From contig JAWDOK010000014.1 of assembly GCA_046533895.1 (NCBI GenBank), positions 1 to 31,905 of the forward strand: a stretch of DNA of 31,905 nt. The letters are read 5' to 3'. Position numbers and translations under genes: made by a program. Under the pieces are notes generated by a model. It ran no database searches. It saw only the letters and a list, made by a program, of their open reading frames with translations, and was not told the DNA's origin. This document shows positions 6,885 through 15,436 of the stretch, piece after piece (positions within the stretch are counted from its first letter, which is position 1; each line of letters opens with the position of its first letter). This stretch comes from Acidianus hospitalis. GTDB lineage: Archaea; Thermoproteota; Thermoprotei_A; Sulfolobales; Sulfolobaceae.

Positions 6885-8195
6885 ATGATAAAGATTAAAC
6901 GAACAAATAAAGCAAGCTTTCTTGAATACGAAGAGGAGCATTACAAGACTTTACTTTCAGATTTAGAGAGAATTCCAGACTTCTTTAAGTATGTACAATT
7001 AATAAATGAGTTAGCATATAGAGAGGGATTTACTTTCTATACTGGAAATTATTATAGATCAATAAAAATTGATCCTATACCTAGAATTTTGAAGAAAGAG
7101 GAATTCTGGAAAATTTCTGAAGGTTTAAAAAGTAGGGCAGAGGCAATAAATAAATTCCTTTATTCTTACTATCACGGAGATAAGGTAGTTGTCCCAGAAG
7201 ATCTGATAGAAACCTCACCTTATTTTAGGCCAGAAATGATGGGATTTGATCCTCCTAAAGGAATATACGTTTACATATTTGGAGAGGATTTAGTTAAAGT
7301 GAAGGGAATTCCTTACATCCTAGAGGATAACGTTAGAATACCTTCAGGAATGAGTTACGCAATAAAGGCTCATGAACTTACAGAAAGAGTTCTTGGAGAT
7401 AAATTTTCAGTTAAAGGAAATGAAGGTGACGGATTAGAAAAATTAAAGAAAACTTTGACCTTTGCTTCTGATACTAGGGACCCGGTAATTGCAATATTAA
7501 CTGACGGTACATTAAATTCCGCATACTTTGAGCACAGGTTCTACTCCGATAAACTCGACCTTCTTCTTGTTGAGCCGTCAGATATTAACATAAGGGAGGG
7601 GGAAGTTACAGTCTCTACCCTTGAAGGAGAAGTCCACGTTGACGTTATTTATAGGAGAATTGAGGATTTGGACTTTTTAACTCCGGGATTGATGAATGCT
7701 TACCTAAGGGGTTGGGTTAATATAGTTAATGCCCCTGGGACGGGAATAGCAGACGATAAAATAACCTTTTGCTTTATGCCACAAATAATGGAGGAGTTAG
7801 GAATAAAAGAAGGAGTTAAGCAACCGTTCTCATTCCCTATAGGTACAACAAGGGAAGACATAGAGGAGAAGATTAAGAATATGGTGGTAAAAAAGAGAGA
7901 AGGCTACGGTGGATCCGGAACTTTTGTTTTACATGATATGAGCGAGGAGGAGAAGAAGAAAGTGCTCAATGAAGTGAGGAAATCTCCTGAGGAATTCATG
8001 GCTCAAGAACTTCTTGATTTCGATACAGTAATATCCGCAATAGGCGATTCGTTTTATCAAGCTTATGCTGATTTGAGGTTCTTCGTTTTTGTTAATGAGT
8101 CATCGACTTCAATCTTAAGTAGGGTAGCCCCAGTTGGCAGTAGAGTTACTAATAATTCCTCTGGAGGTTTGGTGAAGCCTCTATGGATAGTTTAA
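6885..8195 (+). CDS. Circularly permuted ATP-grasp protein
   Basis: A 436-residue protein of the circularly permuted ATP-grasp type 2 family, predicted to ligate an amine to a carboxylate using ATP. Diagnostic stretches are the glycine-rich VKKREGYGGSGTFVLHD near 340-360, EFMAQELLDFDTV, and the final block RFFVFVNESSTSILSRVAPVGSRVTNNSSGGLVKPLW, which corresponds to the family's metal- and nucleotide-binding end. TTTTATATT at 6855-6863 is 26 bases before the ATG, so the transcript is probably leaderless. The next gene (transglutaminase) overlaps its end by 13 bases. In bacteria and archaea this trio with alpha-E has been predicted to make or process a peptide or peptide-tagged product, but no substrate is known. 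Confidence 0.88.
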   Translation: MIKIKRTNKASFLEYEEEHYKTLLSDLERIPDFFKYVQLINELAYREGFTFYTGNYYRSIKIDPIPRILKKEEFWKISEGLKSRAEAINKFLYSYYHGDKVVVPEDLIETSPYFRPEMMGFDPPKGIYVYIFGEDLVKVKGIPYILEDNVRIPSGMSYAIKAHELTERVLGDKFSVKGNEGDGLEKLKKTLTFASDTRDPVIAILTDGTLNSAYFEHRFYSDKLDLLLVEPSDINIREGEVTVSTLEGEVHVDVIYRRIEDLDFLTPGLMNAYLRGWVNIVNAPGTGIADDKITFCFMPQIMEELGIKEGVKQPFSFPIGTTREDIEEKIKNMVVKKREGYGGSGTFVLHDMSEEEKKKVLNEVRKSPEEFMAQELLDFDTVISAIGDSFYQAYADLRFFVFVNESSTSILSRVAPVGSRVTNNSSGGLVKPLWIV

Positions 8196-8983
8196 AGTTT
8201 CACGTACTTTATGAAGCTAAGTATGAGTACGAGGACGTTGTAACCAGTAATGACAACACACTAAAGATTGTGCCTTACGACGGCGATAACCAAGAATTGT
8301 TGGAAGAGAACGTTGACACTGAACCTAAAGGATACAAAACGAGGTATAAGGACATGTTCGGCAATATAGTGTATAGGATTAAGGTAATAGAACCTCATTA
8401 TTCCTTAGTAATTAGAAGTGAAAGTTCTGTAAATGTTAAGTTGAAGGAAATGGAGGATTGTATGCTACCTTGTCAGATTGAGGACGAGACGTTCCTAAAT
8501 TCTAGTAGGTTAATAGATGTTGACTATTTTAAACCAATAGCTAAAGAGTTGTTGAAATCCTCCAAAAGCTTAGACGACCTAGTTAAAAATACCGTGGAGT
8601 TCGTAAGAAATAGATTAAAATATAAAGAAGGAATAACAAACGTTGATACATCGGCAAAGGAAAGCTTTGAAATAGGAATGGGAGTTTGCCAAGATTTTGC
8701 TCAAGTTACCATAGGAATACTTAGGGCTTCCGGAATACCCGCTAGATATGTTATGGGCCTAGTTAACGATAATCCTATAAGTACTCACGCTTGGGTCGAA
8801 TTTAAGTCACCTTCAGGTTGGATTCCTGTAGATCCTACAAGGAGAAAGTTCTATAATATTGCCTACGTTAAGTTTGCAATAGGTAGGGATTATTATGATA
8901 CACCTCCAATTCTAGGCACTTTTGTAAGTAAAGGAAAAGGTTGGCTTAAAAAACTCACAGTTATGGTGAGAAGAATTGATTAA
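8183..8983 (+). CDS. Transglutaminase-like cysteine protease
   Basis: A 266-residue protein with an N-terminal beta-rich domain (FHVLYEAKYEYEDVVTSNDN) and a transglutaminase core. The catalytic triad is visible: Cys169 in MGVCQDFAQ, His202 in STHAWVEF and Asp217 in PVDPT. The length is normal for the family. There is no signal peptide, so it probably acts in the cytoplasm, most likely hydrolysing or transferring a peptide or isopeptide bond made by the ATP-grasp enzyme of the same operon. It overlaps the ATP-grasp gene by 13 bases and the alpha-E gene by 8, which implies coupled translation. The family is confident; the reaction is inferred. Confidence 0.9.
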   Translation: MDSLKFHVLYEAKYEYEDVVTSNDNTLKIVPYDGDNQELLEENVDTEPKGYKTRYKDMFGNIVYRIKVIEPHYSLVIRSESSVNVKLKEMEDCMLPCQIEDETFLNSSRLIDVDYFKPIAKELLKSSKSLDDLVKNTVEFVRNRLKYKEGITNVDTSAKESFEIGMGVCQDFAQVTIGILRASGIPARYVMGLVNDNPISTHAWVEFKSPSGWIPVDPTRRKFYNIAYVKFAIGRDYYDTPPILGTFVSKGKGWLKKLTVMVRRID

Positions 8984-9368
8984 AAGCCTTGCTTATAAGG
9001 TATTTTGGGCAGGAAGGTATTTAGAAAGAATTGAAAACATAAGTAGAATGTCGTTATTAGCTATAGATAAAGGCGGAGATATTTCCTCAATACCTTCATA
9101 TTTAGGGGTAGACGAAGATGTACAGAAATATTTAATAAATAATTTCGAAATTCTAAGGGAAAATATAAGGGCTTTTGGCAACGAAAAAGTAATGAATGCA
9201 TTATCATCGCTGGAAGGAGCAATATATTCTTCAACTTCAGACTTAAGGGAGTACTTCTCGGTGGTTTTAAAATCAACACTTTACTTAGGTGAAGTAATTG
9301 AAGACCAACTAAAGCCCGTAATCACTACTACTCTACCAAGAAAGCAAGAGGAAATAAAAACTCAATAA
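8976..9368 (+). CDS. Short alpha-E domain protein
   Basis: The start is TTG at 8976, overlapping the transglutaminase stop. The N-terminus SLAYKVFWAGRYLERIENIS is the hallmark of alpha-E proteins, all-helical partners of circularly permuted ATP-grasp and transglutaminase genes. The usual protein is about 300 residues and this one has 130, with the rest mostly helical (YLINNFEILRENIRAFGNEKV, SSLEGAIYSSTSDLREYFSV). The 3' end is clean (stop, then AT-rich DNA), so it may be a naturally short crenarchaeal form rather than a truncation. It has no known activity and is thought to help the ATP-grasp partner. Confidence 0.8.
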   Translation: MIKSLAYKVFWAGRYLERIENISRMSLLAIDKGGDISSIPSYLGVDEDVQKYLINNFEILRENIRAFGNEKVMNALSSLEGAIYSSTSDLREYFSVVLKSTLYLGEVIEDQLKPVITTTLPRKQEEIKTQ

Positions 9369-9513
9369 AAGTAGTTTTTACAAGTTTAAATCTTCATTTT
9401 TAGATTATAAAATTAATGAGCAAAAATTTAATTGGAAATAGATTTTATTATTTAGCTAACTCTCATGGATAAGGCTCTCTACTATTTCAATAAAGATCTT
9501 GCCAGCTCTATTG

Positions 9514-10074
9514 TTAGTAAGTTATTCTTTCTACTTTCTTATCTTTAACAAAGGTTCCCCTCCTCAAATCGTTTAATGCCTCAATGATTTGCTCTTCAGT
9601 ATTCATAACTATAGGCCCATACCAAGCTATTTCTTCTCTAAGAGGTTTACCAGAAAGTAAAATTAGCCTAGCTCCACCTTTAGATTTCATGTAAATTTCG
9701 TCTCCCTCATCAAATATTAACAAATTGCCTTTTCCTACTTTTACGGGGAAATCAATAGAACCTTCTATTATAAACGCCAATACTGTATATTTATGATGAA
9801 CACCATGACGAAATTCTCCTTCCTCCTCGAGTTTTATATCAAGGTAAGTAGGATCAACATTAATCCCTGCATTTACTGGGCCTTCGACTCCCATGAATTC
9901 CCCTGAAAGGACCTTGACTTCACCTTTATCTATTTTTACCTTAGGGATTCTCCTTATATCTCTATAAATTGGGGATGTCATTTTCTTACTAGCCGGAAGA
10001 TTTATCCACAATTGTAGTCCTTTATTTTCAGTAGTTAAAATAGGAGTATACAAAATGTCACTCTCGTCAAGAGG
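9514..10074 (-). pseudogene. Pirin-like protein, C-terminal fragment (gene split by IS607)
   Basis: The sequence LQLWINLPASKKMTSPIYRDI, the beta-barrel text GINVDPTYLDIKLEEEGEF and the ending ERITY are the second cupin of a pirin. The first half is at 11984-12309. Removing the element between them joins CCAAAGCC to TCTTGACGAG and gives one open frame of 294 codons (...HQEMPKPLDESDILYTPILTTENKG...), a normal pirin length. The TTG at 10053 could give a 179-residue product, but a single cupin without the metal-binding first domain is unlikely to work. Pirins are iron-binding cupins, some with quercetinase activity. The role in archaea is unclear. Confidence 0.88.
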
Positions 10075-10229
10075 GGTTTGGGCTTCATTGAATTTTCATG
10101 AAATTGTATCTAATTCTCAGCCCTTGGGCTTCACCAGGGTCACGGGGAAACCCGCTACCCCTCCGCCCCTTTAGCGGGATAACCCCAACCCACAACCTTG
10201 GAATTCCAAGGATGTGGAGAAACCCGCAC
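10075..10229 (-). ncRNA. Presumed TnpB guide RNA (omegaRNA) scaffold at the IS607 right end
   Basis: The last 155 bases overlap the tnpB 3' end and contain three possible stems: CCTTGGAATTCCAAGG within CCACA/TGTGG, GCGGG/CCCGT around 10142-10156, and a GGGC-rich region. The small derivative at 31177-31313 keeps the same layout with compensatory changes. In studied TnpB systems the guide is the flank just past the right end, here starting TCTTGACGAGAG in the pirin gene. Expression is not shown by the sequence. Confidence 0.5.
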
Positions 10230-11368
10230 ATCCTGAGGTATATGTTGAGAGATGCGTTCAATTGCCTATCCAGAGTGAACCCGCACCTCTCACACCTAAA
10301 AGTCCTGCCGACCTTTCGGGAAACCCATCCACATCTGGGGCAGGACTTGGAAGTGAGGTGCGGGTCCACCTCCTTAACAAAGGAACCGTAAAGAGGGGCC
10401 TTGTATTTAAGCACGCGATGAATTGACCTCCAAACAGTCCTAGAAATCTTCTTGGACAGTTTGTCGCTTGCGTCTCTAAACATCTCTTGCTTATTCAACT
10501 TTTCAACAGCAAAAATCGTCACAGGATAAATTTCCAGCAACTTATTCACGAACTTGTGAACATAATCCAGCACGCGATTCCTCTCCCTATGAGAGTATTT
10601 CCTCAACAACACCTTCCCCTTCCTACCGTGCTTTGAAGCAAAAGATTGTATTCTACTCCTCTTCAACTCCATACCGAATTTTAGACTATACAACTCCTTG
10701 ATTGTAAATGTGACGAACTTCTCTCCATCATAAGCGTCCAGAGTATAGATGTTACTATCAATTGCTAGGAAATCTATGGGAGTAAACCAAGGTAATTTAT
10801 AACGAAATGGTAGGTGAACTTTATCCTCCTTAATTATTGGCTTACCCAACTCAAGCCCCTCAACCTTTCGTGAAAACCAGGCGCGAGACCATGTAAAGGT
10901 AATATACTCATAAGGTCTTATAGTAATCCTAACTTCTTCGTCCTCAACCTTCCTCAGAGTTGATTTTATTCTAACGTAAACCTTCCTCAGTGTTGGTTTC
11001 CTCAATGACGCTTGCCCCTTCTCAGCCCTCCTTTTCCAACTCCCCAAGATTGAGTAAGCGTCATTTATTGCTTTGTCCACGTAGTGGGAAGCTAGCTTGT
11101 TAACCTTCTCTAACTCATCCCTTAACGTCTTGTAAACCTCCTTTTTCTTAGGTAACTTGACCTTCGTAAATGCTTTCTTACCCTTCTTCGCTTCCTTCCT
11201 TTCTATCCTAGTTCTATCCCATAACCAGTCTAAAGCTTTCTGCAATAGGACTCTGTAATTCTCCAGTAGTATTTTCGTCTCCTCCTTCTTATCGTTCTTC
11301 AGAGAGTAAGTTAGGTAGACGTATTCCTCTTGTGGTTGGAATGATTTAATTCTTAAGTTCTTCGACAC
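10085..11368 (-). CDS. tnpB: TnpB RNA-guided nuclease of IS607 element
   Basis: A 427-residue TnpB (OrfB). The RuvC acidic residues are all present: Asp204 in FLAIDSNIYTL, Glu289 in IFAVEKLNK and Asp367 in FTLDRQLNASLNI. The zinc finger is Cys343, Cys346, Cys359 and Cys362 (SCPRCGW...FRCERCGF). The N-terminal half is the basic helical and wedge region. After LNIYLRM the last 45 codons look non-protein-like and overlap the presumed RNA scaffold, stopping 10 bases from the element end. The family cleaves DNA matching the guide next to a short motif and helps retain the element. It overlaps tnpA by 23 bases. It looks functional. Confidence 0.92.
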   Translation of the reverse strand: MSKNLRIKSFQPQEEYVYLTYSLKNDKKEETKILLENYRVLLQKALDWLWDRTRIERKEAKKGKKAFTKVKLPKKKEVYKTLRDELEKVNKLASHYVDKAINDAYSILGSWKRRAEKGQASLRKPTLRKVYVRIKSTLRKVEDEEVRITIRPYEYITFTWSRAWFSRKVEGLELGKPIIKEDKVHLPFRYKLPWFTPIDFLAIDSNIYTLDAYDGEKFVTFTIKELYSLKFGMELKRSRIQSFASKHGRKGKVLLRKYSHRERNRVLDYVHKFVNKLLEIYPVTIFAVEKLNKQEMFRDASDKLSKKISRTVWRSIHRVLKYKAPLYGSFVKEVDPHLTSKSCPRCGWVSRKVGRTFRCERCGFTLDRQLNASLNIYLRMCGFLHILGIPRLWVGVIPLKGRRGSGFPRDPGEAQGLRIRYNFMKIQ

Positions 11369-11921
11369 ACTTCTTCACCTTCTCTTTCCTCATTCCTTGC
11401 AATTTCTCACTGAACGAGACTAGAATTGAGATTAAGTCTTCTATTAGCTCTTGTTCTGGTGTTTTGTCCTCCTTATTTAATACCACGAGCTCACAGTTGT
11501 GTGCTTTGCATGCCTCCTCAATTATTTCAAAGCCGAACCTTACTAGTCTGTCCGGGTAGGCTATAACTATTTTTGACACCTCATTGTTTAGTATCATTCT
11601 CAATAGCTTGAGGAATCCTTTCCTCTTCATGTTTAATGAAGATCCAACGTCTGTTATTACTTGGTCGTATTCTTTAACGTTCTCCTCTAGGTATTTAACT
11701 TGGTTTATTAAATCGTCTTTCTGCGTGTTTGATGATACCCTAGCATAAAGTATCACTTTCCTCTTTCTAACAATCCCCATTAACTTCTCTACGTCCTCTT
11801 CTCTGAACCTCCACTTCCCGCTCTGTAATATCACGGGTTGAATGTATCCCTTCTTAACATAGCTCTGGAGCGTACGGTATGATATTCCTAGTTTTTGGCA
11901 CACTTCCTTAGGTTTCAGCAT
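11346..11921 (-). CDS. tnpA: IS607 serine recombinase (transposase TnpA)
   Basis: Residues 1-45 are a MerR-like helix-turn-helix (LKPKEVCQKLGISYRTLQSYVKKG...WRFREEDVEKL). The serine recombinase catalytic domain follows, with YARVSSNTQ (nucleophile Ser63) and the segment DRLVRFGFEI. The protein is 191 residues from the ATG at 11921. A longer reading starts at 11942, but TTTATATAA at 11944-11953 puts transcription start at about 11922, so the short form on a leaderless mRNA is preferred. It cuts and joins at the GG core at each end of the element. Confidence 0.9.
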   Translation of the reverse strand: MLKPKEVCQKLGISYRTLQSYVKKGYIQPVILQSGKWRFREEDVEKLMGIVRKRKVILYARVSSNTQKDDLINQVKYLEENVKEYDQVITDVGSSLNMKRKGFLKLLRMILNNEVSKIVIAYPDRLVRFGFEIIEEACKAHNCELVVLNKEDKTPEQELIEDLISILVSFSEKLQGMRKEKVKKCVEELKN

Positions 11922-11943
11922 TATAATTAAACTCACATACAAA

Positions 11944-11953
11944 TTATATAAAC
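11944..11953 (-). promoter_or_regulatory. TATA box of IS607 tnpA, near the element left end
   Basis: GTTTATATAA on the minus strand lies 30-40 bases inside the left end and about 27 bases before the chosen tnpA ATG. The same stretch is kept in the 247-bp derivative at 31097-31104. Confidence 0.55.
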
Positions 11954-11983
11954 TTCACGGTTTTATCGGAAACTGCTGATTAC

Positions 11984-12309
11984 GGCTTTGGCATTTCTTG
12001 ATGAAATATTCCGCTTCCTGCGGTCATCCACTGTGCTTCTCCAGGGTAAATAACTCCTTTATTTCCTTCACTATCTTCATGTTCTACCTTACCTTGTAAT
12101 AGATAAGTTACAGTTTCTATTCCCCTATGAGGGTGCCAAGGAAATCCGTTAATGTAATCTTCCACGTTTGATGAGCCGAAGAAGTCCAAGAGTAGAAAAG
12201 GATCTGTCAGATGATAAGTTGACGTAGCTCCAAAAACCCTGTATAATTTAACTCCTGCACCGTCATAAGTATATTTACCTTGTATTAAGCCAGAAACTTT
12301 TCTTATCAT
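11984..12309 (-). pseudogene. Pirin-like protein, N-terminal fragment (gene split by IS607)
   Basis: The first 108 codons of the pirin read MIRKVSGLIQGKYTYDGAGVKL, then FPWHPHRGIETVTYLLQGKVEHEDSEG and WMTAGSGIFHQEMPKP. HPHRG and the following H...E hold the metal ligands of the first cupin. The frame meets a stop one codon after entering the IS607 element (P109 then TAA). Codon 109 is completed to CCT when the element is removed and the C-terminal part at 9514-10074 follows. It may yield a 109-residue cupin fragment, probably inactive. Confidence 0.88.
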
Positions 12310-12411
12310 GATTTAATCGTTAATTTATATAGTTATAAAAGTAGTTCAACATAGTTATGGTTATCTTAGATAGAGAAAAATTATACGAAAGTCACGAGTA
12401 ATGATAAATAA

Positions 12412-12510
12412 TGACTTCCTCCCCGCCAGCGAGGGTTCCCCTCATCGATTCGGGTTTACATCTCTCATTTGAGGGGCAGACGAGAGGGTCAGAGACCCCC
12501 TCCCATTTAG
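12412..12510 (-). ncRNA. Presumed omegaRNA scaffold of tnpB-only copy 1
   Basis: The end of tnpB and the 30 bases beyond hold three potential stems: GGGTC/GACCC, CCCCTC/GAGGGG and CCTCGC/GCGGGG. Copy 2 shows the same three stems. The position agrees with known TnpB guide RNAs. Expression is inferred. Confidence 0.4.
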
Positions 12511-13590
12511 ATTAACTATTGCAATAACATCACGATCATTCTCATAACCACATGAACACCTAAACCAACGATGAGAAACCTCCCTCATCTTTCTACCGCA
12601 TTTTGGGCATGAGACTGATGAATAACTGGGGTTAACGAACTTAACAATCATTCCGTGTTTCCTAGCCTGCCCGGAAATCCAATACTGCAAACGACGGTAC
12701 TGCATAAGATACAACTTATCGTGAAACTCCTTAGGTAGTTTATCAACATTCTTAATGAGGTTCCTTAGGTTCTCTAACTTAATAACATTGGCACCGAAAT
12801 CTTCAGCAATTTCAACAACCCACTTCCCCACTTTCCTAGCGAAATCCTCCATAATTCTCTTAGCCTTTTGATGGAAGGAATAAATCCTGTGAAGGACCCT
12901 CTTGTTCTCCCTCCATCTCCTAGGGTACTTCTTTTGTAGATTCTCGGCTAACGACTTCCAGTGGTGAACCTCATCAAGGCGAGTTGGGATCCTAACATAA
13001 TGAGTATCATCCTTCCCCACAACTACCTCAGCCATGTTAATATCTATAGCAATACTTTCCTTTGGCTCAACTTTCTTCGACGGTTTCTCAAAAACCACTT
13101 TCAGAAAAGCCTTATCATTCCTGATCACTAATCTAGCCTCCCTCATCCTCCAACTCATGTACTCCTTGAGGTTTCTAGGATAACCCAGAATTTAAAGATC
13201 ACCAACACTTGCAATCCTAACAATCATTGCTTCGAAGCTCACATTATAACTTGCCCTTGGTGTTAACCACACCGTAGGTTTGTATACTCTCGGAAAACGT
13301 CCTTTTCTCGGATTAGTAAACCATCCCTTGTATATTGAGAGGGCATCCCTATAACAATCCTCAGCAACCTTTGAGGGTAAATTATATTCCTCCCTTAACC
13401 TCGTGTACAACTCCTCGTGAACTTTCGAAATCACCCCATCCTCATTTGGATTTGGAACGTTTTCTTTCAACCAAAATAGGGTGAAACGAAGTGCTTTCAC
13501 GTAGTTGTTCACGAGGGCTAGGAGGGGTTCAGAGAGGGCGATCCTCATCGAAACTGTAGCTCTGATCGCTTTATTCCCCCTCCTAGCCAT
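12442..13590 (-). pseudogene. tnpB: TnpB of tnpB-only element copy 1, nonsense mutation
   Basis: The frame matches copy 2 almost throughout but has a TAA at 13192-13194 where copy 2 has CCA (VGDL-stop versus VGELPILGYP). No base is gained or lost. Everything after the stop is intact, with Asp in SIAIDINMAE, Glu in VIKLENLRNL, and the zinc finger CPKCGRK...FRCSCGYENDRD. One base could not restore Pro (TAA to CCA needs two changes), so the lesion is not a simple read error. The start at 13590 (MARRGNKAIR) is placed as in copy 2. An ATG at 13158 could reinitiate a 238-residue C-terminal half with all RuvC residues. Confidence 0.85.
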
Positions 13591-13771
13591 TAATGAAATT
13601 TTAGCAAAGAAGTATTTAAATATAAGGGGGCTATCCATCTGGCGAGGCTTTCCGCCACCTTAACCCCCAGCTTCTGTAATTACTAAAGAAGGAAAAGAAG
13701 AGAGAAAAACAAACAAAAATACTTCACTATTATGCTTCTCATATCTTCTCATCCAACGTAATGAACAGTTA

Positions 13772-13779
13772 TTTATATA
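13772..13779 (+). promoter_or_regulatory. TATA box of the thermosome gene
   Basis: TTTATATA is 26 bases upstream of about 13801, just before the TTG at 13808 and downstream of the ATG at 13790. It therefore argues for the TTG start. Confidence 0.5.
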
Positions 13780-13807
13780 ACCAATACTAATGTTACCTCG
13801 TGAGAAT

Positions 13808-15433
13808 TTGGCTTCAATATTCAGAGAAAACACAAGCAGAGAATCAGGAAAGGACGTAATTCTTTCAAACATAACTGCAGTAAGGACTCTAGCAGAAATG
13901 CTAAAGACCTCCTTAGGACCAAGAGGATTAGATAAAATGATGGTGTCTTCAACAAACGATATTACAATAACAAACGATGGAGCTACAATAGTTAAGGATT
14001 TAGAAGTTCAGCATCCAGCCGCAAGGATAGTTGTAGAAACCGCAAAAGTTCAAGATTCTGAAGTTGGAGATGGTACAACTACTGCAGTAGTCCTTTCAGG
14101 TTTCCTTCTAGACGAGGCAGGAAAACTTCTAGACCAAAATATTCATCCTACTACTATTATTGAAGGATTTAAGAAGGCCTTAGACAAGGCGTTAGCAATC
14201 TCGAAGGAAATAGCAATAAAAATAAATCCAGAGGATAGAAATTATTTAAGAGAAGTAGCATATACAACACTCTCAAGTAAGTTCTTCTCTGAAGGCGAAG
14301 AACTAGATAAGATAATAGACCTATCTATTGATGCAGTACTCTCAGTAATGGATAAAGTAGGAGATGAATACGTCATTGATTTAAGTAACATAAAAATGGT
14401 AAAGAAGAGAGGAGAATCCGTAGAGGATACAGAGTTAATTAAAGGTTTCGTACTAGATAAGGAAGTTGCCCACGAAGGAATGCCTAGGAGGATTGATGAA
14501 GCTAAGATCGCGGTAATAGATTTTCCATTAGAAGTTCAGAAGACGGAAATTTCCTCAAAGCTAAGTTTGACCTCTCCTGAGCAAATTAAAGCTGCACTAG
14601 ACGAGCAAGCAAAGTACTTAAGGGGTATTGTAGATAAAATAGCTGCTACTGGAGCTAACGTTGTCATATGCCAAAAAGGAATGGACGATATTGCGCAATA
14701 TTTCTTAGCTAAAAAGAAGATCATGGGGATTAAAAACGTTAGTAGGAGCGACCTAGAAAAAATAGCAAAGACTACCGGAGCAAGAATAATAAGTTCCGAA
14801 ATGGATTTGGATTCCACAGCTTTAGGCTATGCAAAGGTGGTTGAAGAAAGAACAGTAGGAAAAGATAAGGCAATATTCATTGAGGGAGTGAAAAACGCTA
14901 AAGTAGTTACCATATTAATAAGAGGAGCAACTGATATTGCTATGGATGAAGTTGAGAGGAGCTTAAACGACGTATTAAATTCAGTAAGGAACGTAATAAT
15001 ATATCCTTATGTAGTTGCCGGCGGAGGAGCATTTGAAGAAGAATTAGCAATGAGACTTAGAAAAGAAACATTACCAGGAAAGGAACAGTTAGCATTAGAG
15101 GCATACGCTAACGCATTGGAGGAAATTGCTGTAACTCTTGCAGAAACTGCCGGATTAGATCCTACAGAGGCCTTGGTTAACTTAAGGACAATGCACGCAA
15201 AAGGCTTAGATAAGAGCGGAGTCGACGTAATGCAGGGCAAACTGGTTGAAGATATGACTAAGATTAAGGTTGTAGATTCTCTAAAGGTTAAAGAACAAGT
15301 ATTGAAAGGTGCTACTGAGGCCGCAACAGCAATATTAAAAATTGACGACTTGATTGCTGCAGCTCCAGCAAAGCAACAGCCTCAACAGCAAGAAGGCGGA
15401 TATCCGGGAATGTCAGGAATGCCCGGTATGTAA
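13808..15433 (+). CDS. Thermosome (group II chaperonin) subunit, gamma type
   Basis: A subunit of the ATP-driven double-ring chaperonin that folds cytoplasmic proteins. Visible are the family motifs LKTSLGPRGLDKMM, DITITNDGATIVKDLEVQHP, the ATP-site GDGTTTAVVLSG near 85-95, and VAGGGAFEEELA. The text VKEQVLKGATEAATAILKIDDLIAAAPAKQQ closely follows the Sulfolobus gamma subunit. The tail GGYPGMSGMPGM is Gly-Met rich as in other thermosomes. I chose TTG at 13808 because MASIFRENTSRESGKDVI lines up with the gamma N-terminus and because the TATA box would start transcription near 13801. The ATG at 13790 would add six residues. A tnpB-only element sits about 120 bases upstream. Confidence 0.93.
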   Translation: MASIFRENTSRESGKDVILSNITAVRTLAEMLKTSLGPRGLDKMMVSSTNDITITNDGATIVKDLEVQHPAARIVVETAKVQDSEVGDGTTTAVVLSGFLLDEAGKLLDQNIHPTTIIEGFKKALDKALAISKEIAIKINPEDRNYLREVAYTTLSSKFFSEGEELDKIIDLSIDAVLSVMDKVGDEYVIDLSNIKMVKKRGESVEDTELIKGFVLDKEVAHEGMPRRIDEAKIAVIDFPLEVQKTEISSKLSLTSPEQIKAALDEQAKYLRGIVDKIAATGANVVICQKGMDDIAQYFLAKKKIMGIKNVSRSDLEKIAKTTGARIISSEMDLDSTALGYAKVVEERTVGKDKAIFIEGVKNAKVVTILIRGATDIAMDEVERSLNDVLNSVRNVIIYPYVVAGGGAFEEELAMRLRKETLPGKEQLALEAYANALEEIAVTLAETAGLDPTEALVNLRTMHAKGLDKSGVDVMQGKLVEDMTKIKVVDSLKVKEQVLKGATEAATAILKIDDLIAAAPAKQQPQQQEGGYPGMSGMPGM

Positions 15434-15436
15434 GAT

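Larger units (their letters stand above)
10075..11983 (-). mobile_element. IS607-family element, complete (about 1.91 kb)
   Basis: It carries tnpA (serine recombinase) and tnpB in overlapping order. The ends were placed by comparison with the pirin frame and with the 247-bp derivative at 31067-31313, which shares the first 40 or so bases and the last 150. A GG (CC) dinucleotide is present at both junctions (10073-10074 and 11984-11985), with no longer target duplication, as expected for IS607. The size is close to the ISC1904 group of Sulfolobus. Both genes keep their key residues, so the element may be active. Confidence 0.88.
12412..13666 (-). mobile_element. tnpB-only IS200/IS605-family element, copy 1 (1255 bp)
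   Basis: The ends were set by comparison with copy 2 at 19968-21223. The left end begins GGGTTAAGG and has a small hairpin (GGCGGAAAGCCTCGCC). The right end finishes in a hairpin followed by GGGGAGGAAGTCA. There is no Y1 transposase gene, so it would be mobilised in trans (IS1341 group). It lies between the pirin start and the thermosome promoter. Its tnpB has a nonsense codon. Confidence 0.82.

Noticed and set aside
9465..9548. 27-codon reading MDKALYYFNKDLASSIVSK...
   Set aside because: Very short, overlaps the pirin 3' end, no recognised family or promoter; perhaps a remnant but not supportable.
10098..10426. Plus-strand open frames of 70-97 codons
   Set aside because: They are antisense to the tnpB 3' end and the presumed scaffold RNA.
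14536..15240. Minus-strand open frames inside the thermosome gene
   Set aside because: Shadow frames of a strongly conserved coding sequence.
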